Counted from the stretch's first letter, positions 23,553 through 34,171 are shown. The stretch: DNA of 64,000 bases from Pholis gunnellus (GCA_910591455.2 OU342807.1:152001-216000); one strand, 5' to 3'. Translations and numbers: made by a program. The notes: generated from the letters alone by a model not told the origin.

Positions 23553-26500
23553 TGTACACACACACACACACACATATACATGATACATGAGCGCATACAG
23601 CACATCTATCCTCATCAGCATCTCTTCATTGGTATCAGTTAGATGCTCTTTGTTTTGATCTTCTTGGTGAAGAGTTGAGATCCTTCTTGTCTCTAGATCT
23701 CATTGGATGATGGTTCCATGAAGCTGCTGCCAGCAGCACGTTTAAAGACGAGTCCTGTGATTGGTCGGACTGATGAGGCTCTTAAAATGAGCCGATACAT
23801 GTTCCAACACTGACGCATCAACGTGTCTGTGACGTGTCGCCGTGCTTCTTGTCTCGCCCTCTCAGCGGTGGAGGTGTTAGATGATGTCATGATGATGTCA
23901 TGATGATGGTCTGGAGCTCCTCACATGAGTTCATGATCATCTCCTGCTCGTCAGCGGAGCAGAAAGAGGCTCTTTCTCTCACTTCATCTGCATCGTACTG
24001 TTAGAACATCATGGTTTCTGTGATCGACGCTTCCTCCTTCTGAAGCAGGACGATCAACGACCCTGATGACTGAAGTCTGGTTCTAGTCTGGATCTAGTGA
24101 ACGAGACCGTTTGAGCGGATCAGCCTTTGAGGAACCGAGATAGCCTGACTTCAACCATCGGGTTCCTTTAAGCTGCTAACAGGACATCTGATCCACTTAG
24201 TGAACCACGAGAAACGAGGCCCTGCTGTGATGTCACCGCCTGTTTGAAACATAAACATAACATTTAAAGATGTAAACACACTAGATGTTGTGATGTGTCA
24301 TCACAGGTCAAAGGTCAGAGGAAGCAGAAGGTCAAAGTGGACAAACAGGAAGTGGAGATCAGACAGAGGATGACGGCGGCGTCTCTCGCTGAGGCCATGA
24401 ACAAAGACTTCGGTAAGATTCATGTTATCAATAAAGTTTATTCAAAGTGATTCAGTCTTTTCATAACAAAGTTTATTTAATGAAGATAAAGAGTTTTTTA
24501 TTCTCATCGTAGTGATACGACGACAAACAATATACAAGATTAACAATTAATTAATACAACGACACGACCAGCTCACTGTCTGTAGTCCTCCTCTCTGTAG
24601 TGCTCCTCCTCTCTGTAGAGCTCCTCCTCTCTGTAGAGCTCCTCCTCTCTGTAGTGCTCCTCCTCTCTGTAGAGCTCCTCCTCTCTGTAGTGCTCCTCCT
24701 CTCTGTAGAGCTCCTCCTCTCTGTAGAGCTCCTCCTCTCTGTAGAGCTCCTCCTCTCTGTAGTGCTCCTCCTCTCTGTAGTGCTCCTCCTCTCTGTAGAG
24801 CTCCTCCTCTCTGTAGAGCTCCTCCTCTCTCTCTGTAGAGCTCCTCCTCTCTGTAGAGCTCCTCCTCTCTGTAGTGCTCCTCCTCTCTGTAGTGCTCCTC
24901 CTCTCTGTAGAGCTCCTCCTCTCTGTAGAGCTCCTCCTCTCTGTAGAGCTCCTCCTCTCTCTCTGTAGAGCTCCTCCTCTCTGTAGAGCTCCTCCTCTCT
25001 CTCTGTAGAGCTCCTCCTCTCTGTAGAGCTCCTCCTCTCTGTAGAGCTCCTCCTCTCTCTCTGTAGAGCTCCTCCTCTCTCTCTGTAGAGCTCCTCCTCT
25101 CTGTAGAGCTCCTCCTCTCTCTCTGTAGAGCTCCTCCTCTCTGTAGAGCTCCTCCTCTCTGTAGAGCTCCTCCTCTCTCTCTGTAGAGCTCCTCCTCTCT
25201 GTAGTGCTCCTCCTCTCTGTAGTGCTCCTCCTCTCTGTAGAGCTCCTCCTCTCTGTAGAGCTCCTCCTCTCTCTCTGTAGAGCTCCTCCTCTCTGTAGAG
25301 CTCCTCCTCTCTGTAGCTGGAGGAGTCTTTGTAGGATAACGTTATTTAAGGTGTGTTTCTGTCTTCAGACCACGTCTTGGAGGCTCTCCTGAACACCTCT
25401 GTGGATGTGGACTCTCTGGAGCCGGACTCGGTTCTGGAGGAGAGGTGGATTAAGGAGGTGGTGACTCGGTCGGGGATGAAGTTCAGATGGGCCAAACTGA
25501 GTGAGAGCAGAGAGAGACCCAACAGGGACGTCCAGAGGAGGTACGAGGACAGGAAGTCTTTAAAGTCACATGAATTAACCTGATGTTCATTCACGCTGTT
25601 TCTACTGCGAGCGCAGCCAATCACACACCGACCAATCAGGAAGGACTACCAACCAACCGACCAATCAGCAAGGGACTACAAACCGATGACAATGACTGGT
25701 TGGTTGGTTGGTTGGTTGGTTGATTGATTTCTGAGACCTTTTCGTGTGACCTCTGACCCCCCTCAGACCTCCAGCTGACCCGTCTCTCCTGAAGCCCCGC
25801 CCCCCGGTGGTCACCATCATGGGCCACGTGGACCACGGTAAGACCACCCTGCTGGACAGTCTGAGGAAGAGCCAGATCGTCTCCACGGAGGCCGGAGGGA
25901 TCACTCAGCACATCGGAGCTTTTCTAGGTAACGTTCACCTGAAGCTTCTCATCTGCTTTCATTCAACTTTATTCACAAAATAGAGTCTAAACAAACCTAA
26001 CGGTGGGTTTTTTCTTCCAGTTCAGCTGGCTACAGGTGAGAAGATCACCTTTCTGGACACTCCGGGTCACGCTGCCTTCTCCTCAATGAGAGCCCGCGGA
26101 GCCAACGCCACCGACATCGTCGTCCTGGTGGTGGCGGCCGACGACGGCGTCATGAACCAGACGGTCGAGTCCATCCAGCACGCCAGGAGAGCCAAAGGTA
26201 TGAGCTCCACCTGGCAGTCACTACTGAGGGCTATTTCTAAAGTGTTTATATTTGGTTTTGACCCCGTTTACACGGTTTTCTTCTTATCTCAGTTCCGATA
26301 ATCGTGGCGGTGAATAAGTGTGATAAACCTCAGGCCGACCCTCAGAGAGTCAAACAGGAGCTGCTGGCTCATGATGTCGTCTGTGAGGAGTTTGGAGGAG
26401 ACGTTCAGGCGATCCACGTCTCTGCTCTCAAGGTGAACTAGTTGAGTTTAATCCACGGTGGAGCCCCCTGCAGGTCGTCTTAAAGCTGCATTCTCTCTAG

Positions 26501-28916
26501 TGTCCACCAGGGGGCGACTCCTCTGGTTGTATAGAAGTCTATGAGAAAATGACTCTACTTCTCTCTTGATTTATTACCTCAGTAAACATTGTAAACATGA
26601 GTTTATGGTCTCAATCTATAGTTTCAAGTCTTGTTGGTGTTTTAGGGCGACAACCTGCTGGCTCTGGCCGAAGCCACGGTGGCGCTGGCAGAGGTTTTGG
26701 AGCTGAAGGCGGAGCCTAGTGGTGCCGTGGAGGGACTCGTCATCGAGAGTCGCACCGACAAAGGCAGAGGGTGAGTCATCAGTGACCTCTAGAGACAGAA
26801 CGTAACTCTGGTTCTATGAGTTCTACATGAGCTCTAGAGACAGAATGTAACTCTGTAGAACTCATAGAACCAGACCGTATGATGGTCTGGTTCTATGAGT
26901 TCTACAGACCGTATGATGGTCTGGTTCTATGAGTTCTGCAGACCGTATGATGGTCTGGTTTTCCCCTCAGTCTGGTAACGTCGGCCCTCATCCAGCGGGG
27001 GACTTTGCGGCGAGGCTGCGTCCTGGTGGCGGGGAGGAGTTGGGCTAAAGTCCGTTTCCTCTTTGATGAGAACGGGCGAGCGGTGACGGAGGCCGGGCCG
27101 AGCTCGGCGGTCGAGGTGGTGGGTTGGAAAGAGCTGCCGTCTGCTGGAGACGTCATCGTGGAGGTCGAGTCTGAGGTCAGAAATACAAACATACGACACA
27201 CCGGTGGTTCGATCCCCGCTGAGCTCTGTTGTCGTCACTAATCGCCTTTCTCCGGCCGAGCGGCAGCGAGTTAACGTTTATTTTGTTGTCATCGAGCAGC
27301 AGCGAGCAAGGGAGGCGGTGGAGTGGAGGAGTCATGCAGAGGAGCAGGAGAAGCTGCAGGAGGAGCAGAGCGTCATCGAGCTCAAACAGAAGCTCCACCT
27401 GGAGGAGTACAGGAAGGAGAGGGCGGGGCTAACGCACCTGAGCTGGAGGCAGAGGAAGTCGGCTCTGTACCGAGCCAACAAGAACAAGTTCGCCGTGAGG
27501 CCGAGCGAGAGGACGCAGAAAGACGAGCTGAGCCTGCCGCTCATCGTCAAAGGTACACACACACACACAGAGCTGGGCTCTGATTGGCTGCTCTCACTGT
27601 GACATCACACCTGGGCAGGGTTTCAACAGGTGACCTGCTTCTGTTTCTAGCTTCAGTAAATGGTTTGTTTCATGAATTCAGCTGCATTGAAACACTTTGA
27701 TTCATTTGAAGTGAATTATCAGTAAATCAAGAATGATTTTAAGAAACGTGACGTGAAACACGAGGTCACCAGGAGAAGTTCATGCTCAGCCTGGTTTCAA
27801 AGCCATCGTCACGGTTCCCCTCACGGCCACACTGACCGACCTTTGACCTGCAGGTGACGTGGACGGCTCGGTGGAGGCCATCCTCCACATCCTGGACGGC
27901 TACGACGCCGAGCAGCAGTGTCAGCTGGAGCTGCTTCACTTCGGCATCGGGGACGTTTCAGAGAACGACGTCAACATGGCCGACGCGTTCACAGGTAGAC
28001 GCTCAGAAACCCCAGAACCAGAACCCCAGAACCTCCCGCTGACGTTCCGTCTTCCTTCAACAGGTTCCATCTACGGCTTCAACGTCGCAGCCAGCAGGTC
28101 CGTCCAGCAGCTGGCGGCGCGGCGCGGCATCCCGCTGAGGCTGCACACCGTCATCTACAAGCTGATCGACGAGCTGAAGGACGAGCTGAGCAGCAAACTG
28201 CCTCCGCTGCTCTCGGAGAACGTCGTCGGTGAGCGACCGCAGATCTGTGTTGAACGTGTTCTTCAGGAACCGATCATTCTTTAGTTTAGTAGAACTAAAC
28301 TCTGCTCAAACAGACAAAGAAGAAATCAGCTGGAAGCTTAGACTGAACCAGGAAGCTCGTGTTTAATATTCCTTCATATTTACTGATCGATAGATCTGTG
28401 ATGTCACTAATGTGTCGTCTTGTTGAAGACGTTACAGTCAAACGTCCATAAATCTCAAAGCGAAAACATTTGTATTTACGTCTAACGAGGACAAAAACAA
28501 ACAGGAAGCGGTTCGTCTCTCTGCAGGTGAAGCGACGGTTCTCGCCATGTTTGACGTCTCCGTGGGGAAGAAGAAGGTTCCTGTTGCCGGCTGTCGGGTC
28601 CAGAAGGGTCAGCTGGACCGCCGACTCAAGTTCAGACTGATCCGAGGCCGAGATGTCGTCTGGGAGGGTGAGTCAGAACCTGGTCTACTGTGACCAGCAC
28701 ACATCATTTATTACCACGTTCTCATCGTTCCCTCGTGTTCCTGCAGGTTCTCTGGTGGCGTTGAAGCACCACAAAGACGAGGTCCAGACGGTGAAGTCGG
28801 GGATGGAATGCGGTCTGTCGGCCGACGGAGACGCGGACTTCAGGTCCGGTGATGTCATCGTCTGTTTCGAGGCGCTGGACACTCAGCAGGTCACTTCCTG
28901 GGATCCTGGCTTCTAA
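23044..28916 (+). CDS. mtif2: Mitochondrial translation initiation factor IF-2
   Basis: MTIF2 is a GTPase that places formyl-Met-tRNA on the mitochondrial small ribosomal subunit. Thirteen coding exons: 23044-23202, 24307-24412, 25369-25540, 25767-25927, 26021-26197, 26293-26432, 26646-26770, 26971-27175, 27300-27552, 27854-27994, 28064-28228, 28527-28667 and 28747-28916. They sum to 2115 bases (704 aa; human 727). GTPase motifs are intact: GHVDHGKT (about residues 165-172), DTPGH (212-216) and NKCD (266-269). The arginine-rich N-terminus fits a mitochondrial presequence. A charged insert in exon 9 lies where vertebrate mtIF2 carries its IF1-replacing insertion. The C-terminus is SWDPGF. The start is the first ATG after the acceptor at 23041. 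The exon 9 acceptor has several CAG choices; 27300 keeps frame and family alignment. Confidence 0.96.
23316..23376. repeat. 12-bp GATGATGAAGGT repeat
   Basis: About five tandem copies in mtif2 coding-intron 1. Confidence 0.93.
23414..23580. repeat. Interrupted (CA)n tract
   Basis: Several (CA)n runs are separated by CATACATGTA and by a short unique segment, in mtif2 coding-intron 1. Confidence 0.93.
24590..25316. repeat. 18-bp minisatellite resembling 3' splice sites
   Basis: About 40 copies of CTGTAGAGCTCCTCCTCT, with GTAGTG and extra CTCT variants, lie on the sense strand of mtif2 between exons 24307-24412 and 25369-25540. Each unit pairs a pyrimidine stretch with a CTGTAG, the form of a 3' splice acceptor. 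The array ends 52 bases before the real acceptor at 25368. Confidence 0.96.
25697..25728. repeat. (GGTT)n
   Basis: Seven or so tetranucleotide copies in the mtif2 intron before exon 25767-25927. Confidence 0.9.
26490..26640. mobile_element. Probable interspersed teleost repeat
   Basis: The segment around CACCAGGGGGCGACTCC and TAGAAGTCTATGAGAAAATG looks like a dispersed element common in fish introns. It is recognised by general resemblance only, and no termini could be set. Confidence 0.4.
26815..26962. repeat. 34-bp tandem repeat
   Basis: About three copies of a unit containing GACCGTATGATGGTCTGG and TTCTATGAGTTCT lie in the mtif2 intron, ending at the polypyrimidine tract of exon 26971-27175. 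Confidence 0.88.
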
Positions 28917-29068
28917 ACATCACTTCCCAGCATGCACTGCTGCACAAACGGACGTAACTCGTGTAAAATGTGATAATTTAACTTTGATGATGTAAAATTG
29001 TATTTTGGACATAAATCATCTGCAACATGACGTCACTTCCTGTCGTACCGTTTAAAAGCTGAAACGAG

Positions 29069-29184
29069 GTCTCGTGGTTTACTGAGACACGGGGTCCTGG
29101 TCTCGTGGTTTACTGAGACACGGGGTCCTGGTCTCGTGGTTTACTGGGACACGGGGTCCTGGTCTCGTGGTTTACTGGGACACT
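29069..29184. repeat. 31-bp repeat in the mtif2 3' region
   Basis: Nearly four copies of GGTCTCGTGGTTTACTGAG plus ACACGGGGTCCT lie between the mtif2 stop and its candidate poly(A) signal, so they are probably part of the 3' UTR. Confidence 0.93.
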
Positions 29185-29191
29185 TTGTTTA

Positions 29192-29197
29192 ATTAAA
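29192..29197 (+). other. Poly(A) signal candidate for mtif2
   Basis: ATTAAA, a common variant hexamer, lies 276 bases after the mtif2 stop. Confidence 0.4.
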
Positions 29198-29244
29198 CTA
29201 GTTCAAAACAAACAAACAAACCAGTTTCTTGTTTCAGAAACACT

Positions 29245-29250
29245 TTTATT
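29245..29250 (-). other. Poly(A) signal candidate for sde2
   Basis: AATAAA on the minus strand lies 226 bases past the sde2 stop. It is about 50 bases from the mtif2 signal, so the two convergent 3' ends meet or overlap. Confidence 0.5.
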
Positions 29251-29475
29251 ACAAACGTTCAGATCAAGTTCAGATCAACGATGAAACTAAACCGTTATAT
29301 TCAAAAAGGAGAAATGCTGCTCTCTGATTGGACGAATCCTCAAACAGTGTTTTGTCCTTCCTGTTAAAAAGCTACAAATGAAATTACAGATCAAACATTG
29401 AAGCAAATATGAAGCTATTAAAGAGGCGACTGTTCCTTTAAGACCCGGGACCTGAAGCCGGGACCTGGACCCGCT

Positions 29476-32299
29476 TCACTTCCTCTTGGTCTTGGCTGGT
29501 CTAGCGAGCAGCGCCGGGTCGATCTGATCTGGTCTCAGGTCCCTGATGGAGAAGAGTCTTTGAGCACGCTCCTTCAGCGTCCCCCCACACTTCAACCCCC
29601 GAGACATCAGTTCCTCCTTCAGGACCTCCAGACCCAGAGACTCCAGATCCACCAGAGACCGACCCACCAGAGACCGACCCGGAATTCTGGGAGTCTCTGG
29701 AGGACCCTGGTCCTCTAAGGGTGTAGCGGTCTGGTCTCTGGCTGTCTCTGGAGGACCCGGATCCTCTGAGGGTCTGACGGTCTGGTCTCTGGGGGTCTCT
29801 GGAGGACCCTGGTCCTCTGAGGATGTAGCGGTCTGGTCTCTCACGGTCTCTGGAGGATCCTGACCTCCTGCAGGTCTGCTGGTCTGCTGGTCTGAGGAGC
29901 TGAAGGAGACGATGATTTTAGTGAATGTTTGCTGGATCAGGACCCGAGAGGATCAGGACCCGAGAGGATCAGGACCCGAGAGGATCAGGACCCGAGAGGA
30001 TCAGGACCCGAGAGGATCAGTTTAATATAAAACACTGTTATATATTATACATAGTCGGGGGTCCCTGACCTGAAGACCTGATCTAGAGGATCCAGTTCTC
30101 TAACCTGCTGCTTTGCTCAGGCTCCGCCTCCTCTGTCTTCTGCGTCGTCATGGTAACAGCAGCAGCTCCACAGCTGGAGGAGGATGAAGACTCCTCCTCT
30201 TCATCGTCCTCTGAGCTCAGCATCTCTCCGGTCCTGTAACCATGACAACACATTTAAAAACATTAGGGGAACAGATGTTTTAATGAGTCCTCCTCCTCCT
30301 CCTCCTCCTCCTCCTCCTCCTCCTCCTCCTCCTCCTCCTCCTCCTCCTCCTCCTCCTCCTCCTCCTCCTCCTCCTCCTCCTCCTCCTCCTCCTCCTCCTC
30401 ACCAGAAACAGGCTGCTGCTGCGTTGTTCTTCTTCTTCTGTTTCTTCTTCTGCGGCTGCTCTCTGAGGTCACAGTTTGTTCTCTTTGGTGCTGAGCCGTC
30501 CTTCACCTGCAGACCTGAGAGACACAAAGAGAGGTTAGAGGAGGTCACATGACATCATGATGACATCATCATAGTGGGAGGAGTCACCCTTCATCACGGA
30601 GTCCTCCAGCCTCTCTGACAGGTCGTGACACTGTCTCTGGTACTCCGGGTCACTGAACTGGTGTTTAGGTTCAGAGAGCTTCCTCTGGAGGCGCTCCACA
30701 CGACGCTGCTCCTTCTGCGCCTCCCTCTCTGTCTGCTGCTGCAGCCACTCAGCCATCCTACACACCACAGAAGAAGAGGAGGTCCATTTAGTTAACAAGG
30801 AGAAGAAGAGGTTACACTTAGTTAAGAAGAAGAGGAGGCACTCCTTCTGCGCCTCCCTCTCTGTCTGCTGCTGCAGCCACTCTACACACCACAGAGGAGG
30901 AGGAGGAGCTTCTTACTCTTTGTGGTTCACGTCTCTGTCTCCTCCCACTCAGGTCTCTACAGGAGGAGAATAATGTTGCACGGTATCGATACTAAAAGGT
31001 ACCGCGGTACCCGGACGTTGAAAACGATACGATGTAGCATGTGTTTAGTATCGATGCTTCATTAACACAGAGCGATCAGAGCGCGCTCGCGGCTCCGCTT
31101 CCTGTCAGGCTGCCGGCATCGACTGTGAGGGGGCGGAGCTTCTCAGCGCTCACTCGCAGCGAGTGATCGCAGCGATTCGTGCTGTTCTATTAGAGGAGGA
31201 GGAGCTCCAGAGACCGTCTGCACAACCTGTTTCAAAGCCACACAGATCAAGAGAGGCAACCTGTCAAACATGGCAACCCGTCAAACATGGCAACCCGTCA
31301 AACATGGCAACCCGTCAAACATGGCAACGCACCGTTCAGACAGACACTGTTCACAGAGTTCACAGAACGACGGGTAGTTCATTAATATCTCTCTGTAGGC
31401 TTAACACTAATAACATGTGTTCAGTGTTCAAGAAGCTGGGCAGCAACAAGCTGGTAACAAAGGGAACCGTACAGATGTTTAATTTATATTTAATATATAT
31501 ATTACTGTTATAGATAAACATACCAGCATCGTATCGTAAGTATTTATGGCAGCTATCGTATCAAAGTCATAATGTTGGTATCGTGACAGCCCTAGAGGAG
31601 AAGAAGGAGAACTAGTAGAAGGAGGAGAAGTGGTAGTACTCTTACTCCTTCTCGTGGTTCACGTCTCGTAGTCTCCTCCCACTCAGGTCTCGACAGGCCT
31701 CCCTGTTTGTAGTCTTTTCGATCTGAGCTCCCAGAGCTCTCAGCATGGAGCCGAACCCTGAAAACACCACAGAAGAAGAACTCGTCTTTAATCTCCTGTT
31801 TCCTGAATAACTTTTTCTTATTTTGTCTATTTGAACGCACCTCCTTTCCCTCCACGGAGGCGGGGCTCCAGGTGATAGACGGCCCCGCTCTGCAGAACGT
31901 CCTCCAGGTGAGACACGCGACCATTTCTGACCACGTAGAAATCCGTAGAAGAAAGTCCCTACAGACAACAACGTTTAAACTTCTTTAAAGATGACTTTTA
32001 CAGCTTTAACAGAAGCATCATACAGATAACGATATAGATTAACCTTTAATAAGTTAAACTTTAAGGAAACGAGCTAACGAGGCTAGCCTTCTGTTTGTGT
32101 TTGTTAGCTAACGTTAGCTACTGGGCTAACACTAAAGTTAAACAGTCAGCCCGCCATTGATTCTGTTTTCCCGCATAAACCTGTCGTGAACACTCACGTG
32201 CAGCTGGAAGAACCGGTCCAGAACGTCTCCGACCAGAGACCCGTCCGGAAACAGCGAGTTAGAGAAGCGCAGAAAGGGAGAGCTCACGATCACCTCCAT
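29476..32299 (-). CDS. sde2: SDE2 (replication stress, telomere maintenance and splicing factor)
   Basis: SDE2 is made as a ubiquitin-like fusion that is cut after a GG pair to release the active C-terminal part. Seven exons in transcription order: 32299-32198, 31958-31841, 31757-31646, 30757-30588, 30514-30403, 30233-30105 and 29899-29476. They total 1167 bases (388 aa; human 451). The ubiquitin-like part covers residues 1-71 and ends RLRGG, followed by [14 protein letters not shown], the diagnostic cleavage junction. Next come the conserved [17 protein letters not shown] block, a coiled-coil-like basic stretch, an acidic/serine region, and a C-terminal SAP-like segment ([18 protein letters not shown]) ending KTKRK. 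The last exon carries three 17-residue repeats starting RDQT. The donor at 30402 sits at the edge of a (CTC)n tract. Intron 3 holds degenerate exon copies and a hAT element. Confidence 0.96.
29695..29850 (-). repeat. 51-bp coding tandem repeat in sde2
   Basis: Three in-frame copies of a 17-residue unit ([17 protein letters not shown] and variants) lie in the last sde2 exon, just before the SAP-like domain, in a region expected to be disordered. Confidence 0.9.
29935..30018. repeat. 16-bp AGGATCAGGACCCGAG repeat
   Basis: Five near-perfect copies in the last sde2 intron, about 35 bases upstream of the last exon in the sense of the gene. Confidence 0.95.
30285..30400. repeat. (CTC)n, purine-rich on the sde2 sense strand
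   Basis: About 38 trinucleotides. On the minus strand the intron begins GTGAGG and runs straight into (AGG)n, so the donor of exon 30514-30403 lies within the edge of the repeat. Confidence 0.97.
30836..30962 (-). pseudogene. Degenerate copies of sde2 exon 3 end and exon 4 start
   Basis: 30840-30893 repeats the start of exon 4 (the CTGCAGCAGCAGACAGAG segment) but lacks the GATGGCTG at its head. 30906-30960 repeats the end of exon 3 with its GTAAGA donor but with small deletions that break the frame. Both lie in sde2 intron 3, so this is a decayed internal duplication. Confidence 0.8.
30971..31594. mobile_element. hAT-type MITE, 624 bp, in sde2 intron 3
   Basis: The element runs from TAATGTTGCACGGTATCG to TATCGTGACAGCCCTA and is flanked by an exact 8-base duplication, GAGGAGAA (30963-30970 and 31595-31602). 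Terminal inverted repeats are imperfect (TAATGTTGCACGGTATC against TAGGGCTGTCACGATACC). Internally, 31263-31328 holds four copies of CAAACATGGCAACCCGT. There is no coding capacity. Confidence 0.8.
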
Positions 32300-32546
32300 G
32301 TTGTTAGGTTTCTGCTTACTGCTCAGGGCGCATGCGCTGCTGCTTCTTCTTCTGCGGGCTCAACACTCCGGAAAGAGAAGAGACGTCAACACGTCATCGC
32401 GACGCTACCTGCCGTCAATGAAATTAAGTAAAGTAAAGTAAATAATGAGTTGATTTAATATTCTATTTTATTGTATATATATTGTGCATTTTTATTGCGT
32501 TATGCTAATGTTGCAAAAAAAACACTTGCGGGATTAATAAAGTAAC

Positions 32547-32675
<129 letters not shown>

Positions 32676-32814
32676 AATACAGCTATAAAGCTGCTCCCAG
32701 TGGACAACACTAACACATCTGTGCAATATAAATACACTGTGCAATTCTACAATTATTCTGTCCGTATATATAATATTTTAGTTATTAATATTCTTTACTG
32801 TTCTATTAGTTAAT

Positions 32815-32942
32815 AATAATAATAATAATAATACTTGTTTTGACTTTGTCTCTCGTGTGCACTATACTTGATGTTATATATATTATACTGTATGCTGCTG
32901 TCATCCTGTAAATGTCTCCGCTGCGGGACTAATAAAGGTTTA
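32815..32942 (+). mobile_element. LINE-like 3' tail
   Basis: A (TAA)n run is followed by a segment ending CTGCGGGACTAATAAAGGTT, which resembles the 3' tails of fish non-LTR retrotransposons. A second similar tail (GGGATTAATAAAG) lies at 32530-32545. Identification is by resemblance only. Confidence 0.4.
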
Positions 32943-33055
32943 TCTTGTTTTTTCTTATAAATAAAGATGCAGTACCGGGACCCACCGGGTGGCGCTGTGA
33001 GCGGCCTTCTACATCGGAAGTGACGGTGTTCTGGTTCCCCTGGTGTTGTGACAAC

Positions 33056-33586
33056 ATGGCGGCCCTGAGGAAGGTTGTTTCCAGCTTCAGGTGTGGACAC
33101 CGGTTCACCTCCTGCAGGTTCTCCAGAACCTCCTTCAGCTCAGACTCCTCGGACAGAAGACCCACATCCGGGTTCTCCGCAGCCTTCGACCTGCAGTCGG
33201 AGCTCCGGCGGGAGGCAGAGAGCTCTGCGGCCGGCGGCAGCGTCTCCTCCTCCGGACAGGATCAGAGCTTCTCCTCGCTGCTCCGGAGGTCTCCGCTGGT
33301 CCAGATGGGACCAGCCAGAGACAAGGTGGTGGTCGGGAGGATCGTCCACGTGGTCCACGACGACCTGTACGTCGACTTCGGAGGGAAGTTCCACTGCGTG
33401 TGTCGACGACCGGCCGACGGAGAGAAGCTGCAGCCGGGCAGCAGGGTCCGTCTGCGGCTGCAGGACCTGGAGCTCACCGCCCGGTTCCTGGGGGCCAACA
33501 CCGACACCACGCTGCTGGAGGCCCAGGCCGTACTGTTGGGACCGCTGGAGGGAAGGGAGGCCCGGGACAACCAGAACCAGGACTGA
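33056..33586 (+). CDS. mrps28: Mitochondrial small-subunit ribosomal protein MRPS28 (bS1m), single exon
   Basis: MRPS28 is a component of the mitochondrial small ribosomal subunit, the counterpart of bacterial bS1. One open frame of 176 aa (human 187) starts at ATG 33056, preceded by ACAAC. The N-terminus is rich in Arg and Ser with few acidic residues, as in a mitochondrial presequence. The conserved core is clear: SPLVQMGPARDKVVVGRI, then DDLYVDFGGKFHCVCRRP, then RVRLRLQDLELTARFLGA and TDTTLLEAQAVLLG. No intron is present although the human gene has several exons, so this is either a retrocopy that stayed intact or a case of intron loss. The upstream neighbour sde2 is divergent and the calpain gene downstream is convergent. 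Confidence 0.95.
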   Translation: MAALRKVVSSFRCGHRFTSCRFSRTSFSSDSSDRRPTSGFSAAFDLQSELRREAESSAAGGSVSSSGQDQSFSSLLRRSPLVQMGPARDKVVVGRIVHVVHDDLYVDFGGKFHCVCRRPADGEKLQPGSRVRLRLQDLELTARFLGANTDTTLLEAQAVLLGPLEGREARDNQNQD

Positions 33587-33661
33587 TCCGGATCAGACCG
33601 CCAGAGCCCTGGTTCTGTAGAATCAGAGGTTTGTGTTTGTGGACTTTAAACGGATTATTAT

Positions 33662-33667
33662 AATAAA
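33662..33667 (+). other. Poly(A) signal candidate for mrps28
   Basis: AATAAA lies about 75 bases after the mrps28 stop. Confidence 0.55.
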
Positions 33668-33816
33668 TATCATTTATATGAACACATTAGACATGACTCG
33701 TTCTGTTCAGGGATTCTGTTAAAACATATATGAAAATAAATATAAAGAGAACTAAATAATCACAGAAACGTTTAAATGAGACACAGAGTCGGTGGTCTGT
33801 TTCCTTTCTGTACTTT

Positions 33817-33822
33817 AATGAG
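33817..33822 (-). other. Poly(A) signal candidate for the downstream calpain
   Basis: ATTAAA on the minus strand lies about 490 bases past the calpain stop at 34314. It faces the mrps28 3' end about 150 bases away. Confidence 0.4.
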
Positions 33823-33950
33823 AAAACATCCAGCGGTGGTTTGACCGAGCGGAGCCTGAACGCCTCCAGTGCCTCCTGGGATTTAACCCAGAACTCTGAC
33901 TCACAGGCACAGAGCAGGTTCTCTGGTGAGATGGAGGCAGAAATACATTA

Positions 33951-33991
33951 TGTATATATATATATATATATATACACATGTGTATATACAC

Positions 33992-34089
<98 letters not shown>

Positions 34090-34099
34090 GTGTATATAA
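33951..34099. repeat. (TA)n with ACACATGTGTA blocks
   Basis: A long TA run contains the palindromic words TACACATGTGTA. It lies in the presumed 3' UTR of the calpain gene. Confidence 0.96.
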
Positions 34100-34171
34100 T
34101 CCTATAGAGACGTCATGTTTATATAGTCAGTTCATACATGAAGCAGCAGGAGAGGGATCAGTACTGTGATA

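Noticed and set aside
30184..30552. Poly-proline and poly-glutamate ORFs
   Set aside because: Translation of a (CTC)n microsatellite inside an sde2 intron.
29476..32299. CFAP36/CCDC104, expected near MTIF2 from human synteny
   Set aside because: The ubiquitin-like part with [19 protein letters not shown] and the C-terminal SAP-like domain are those of SDE2.
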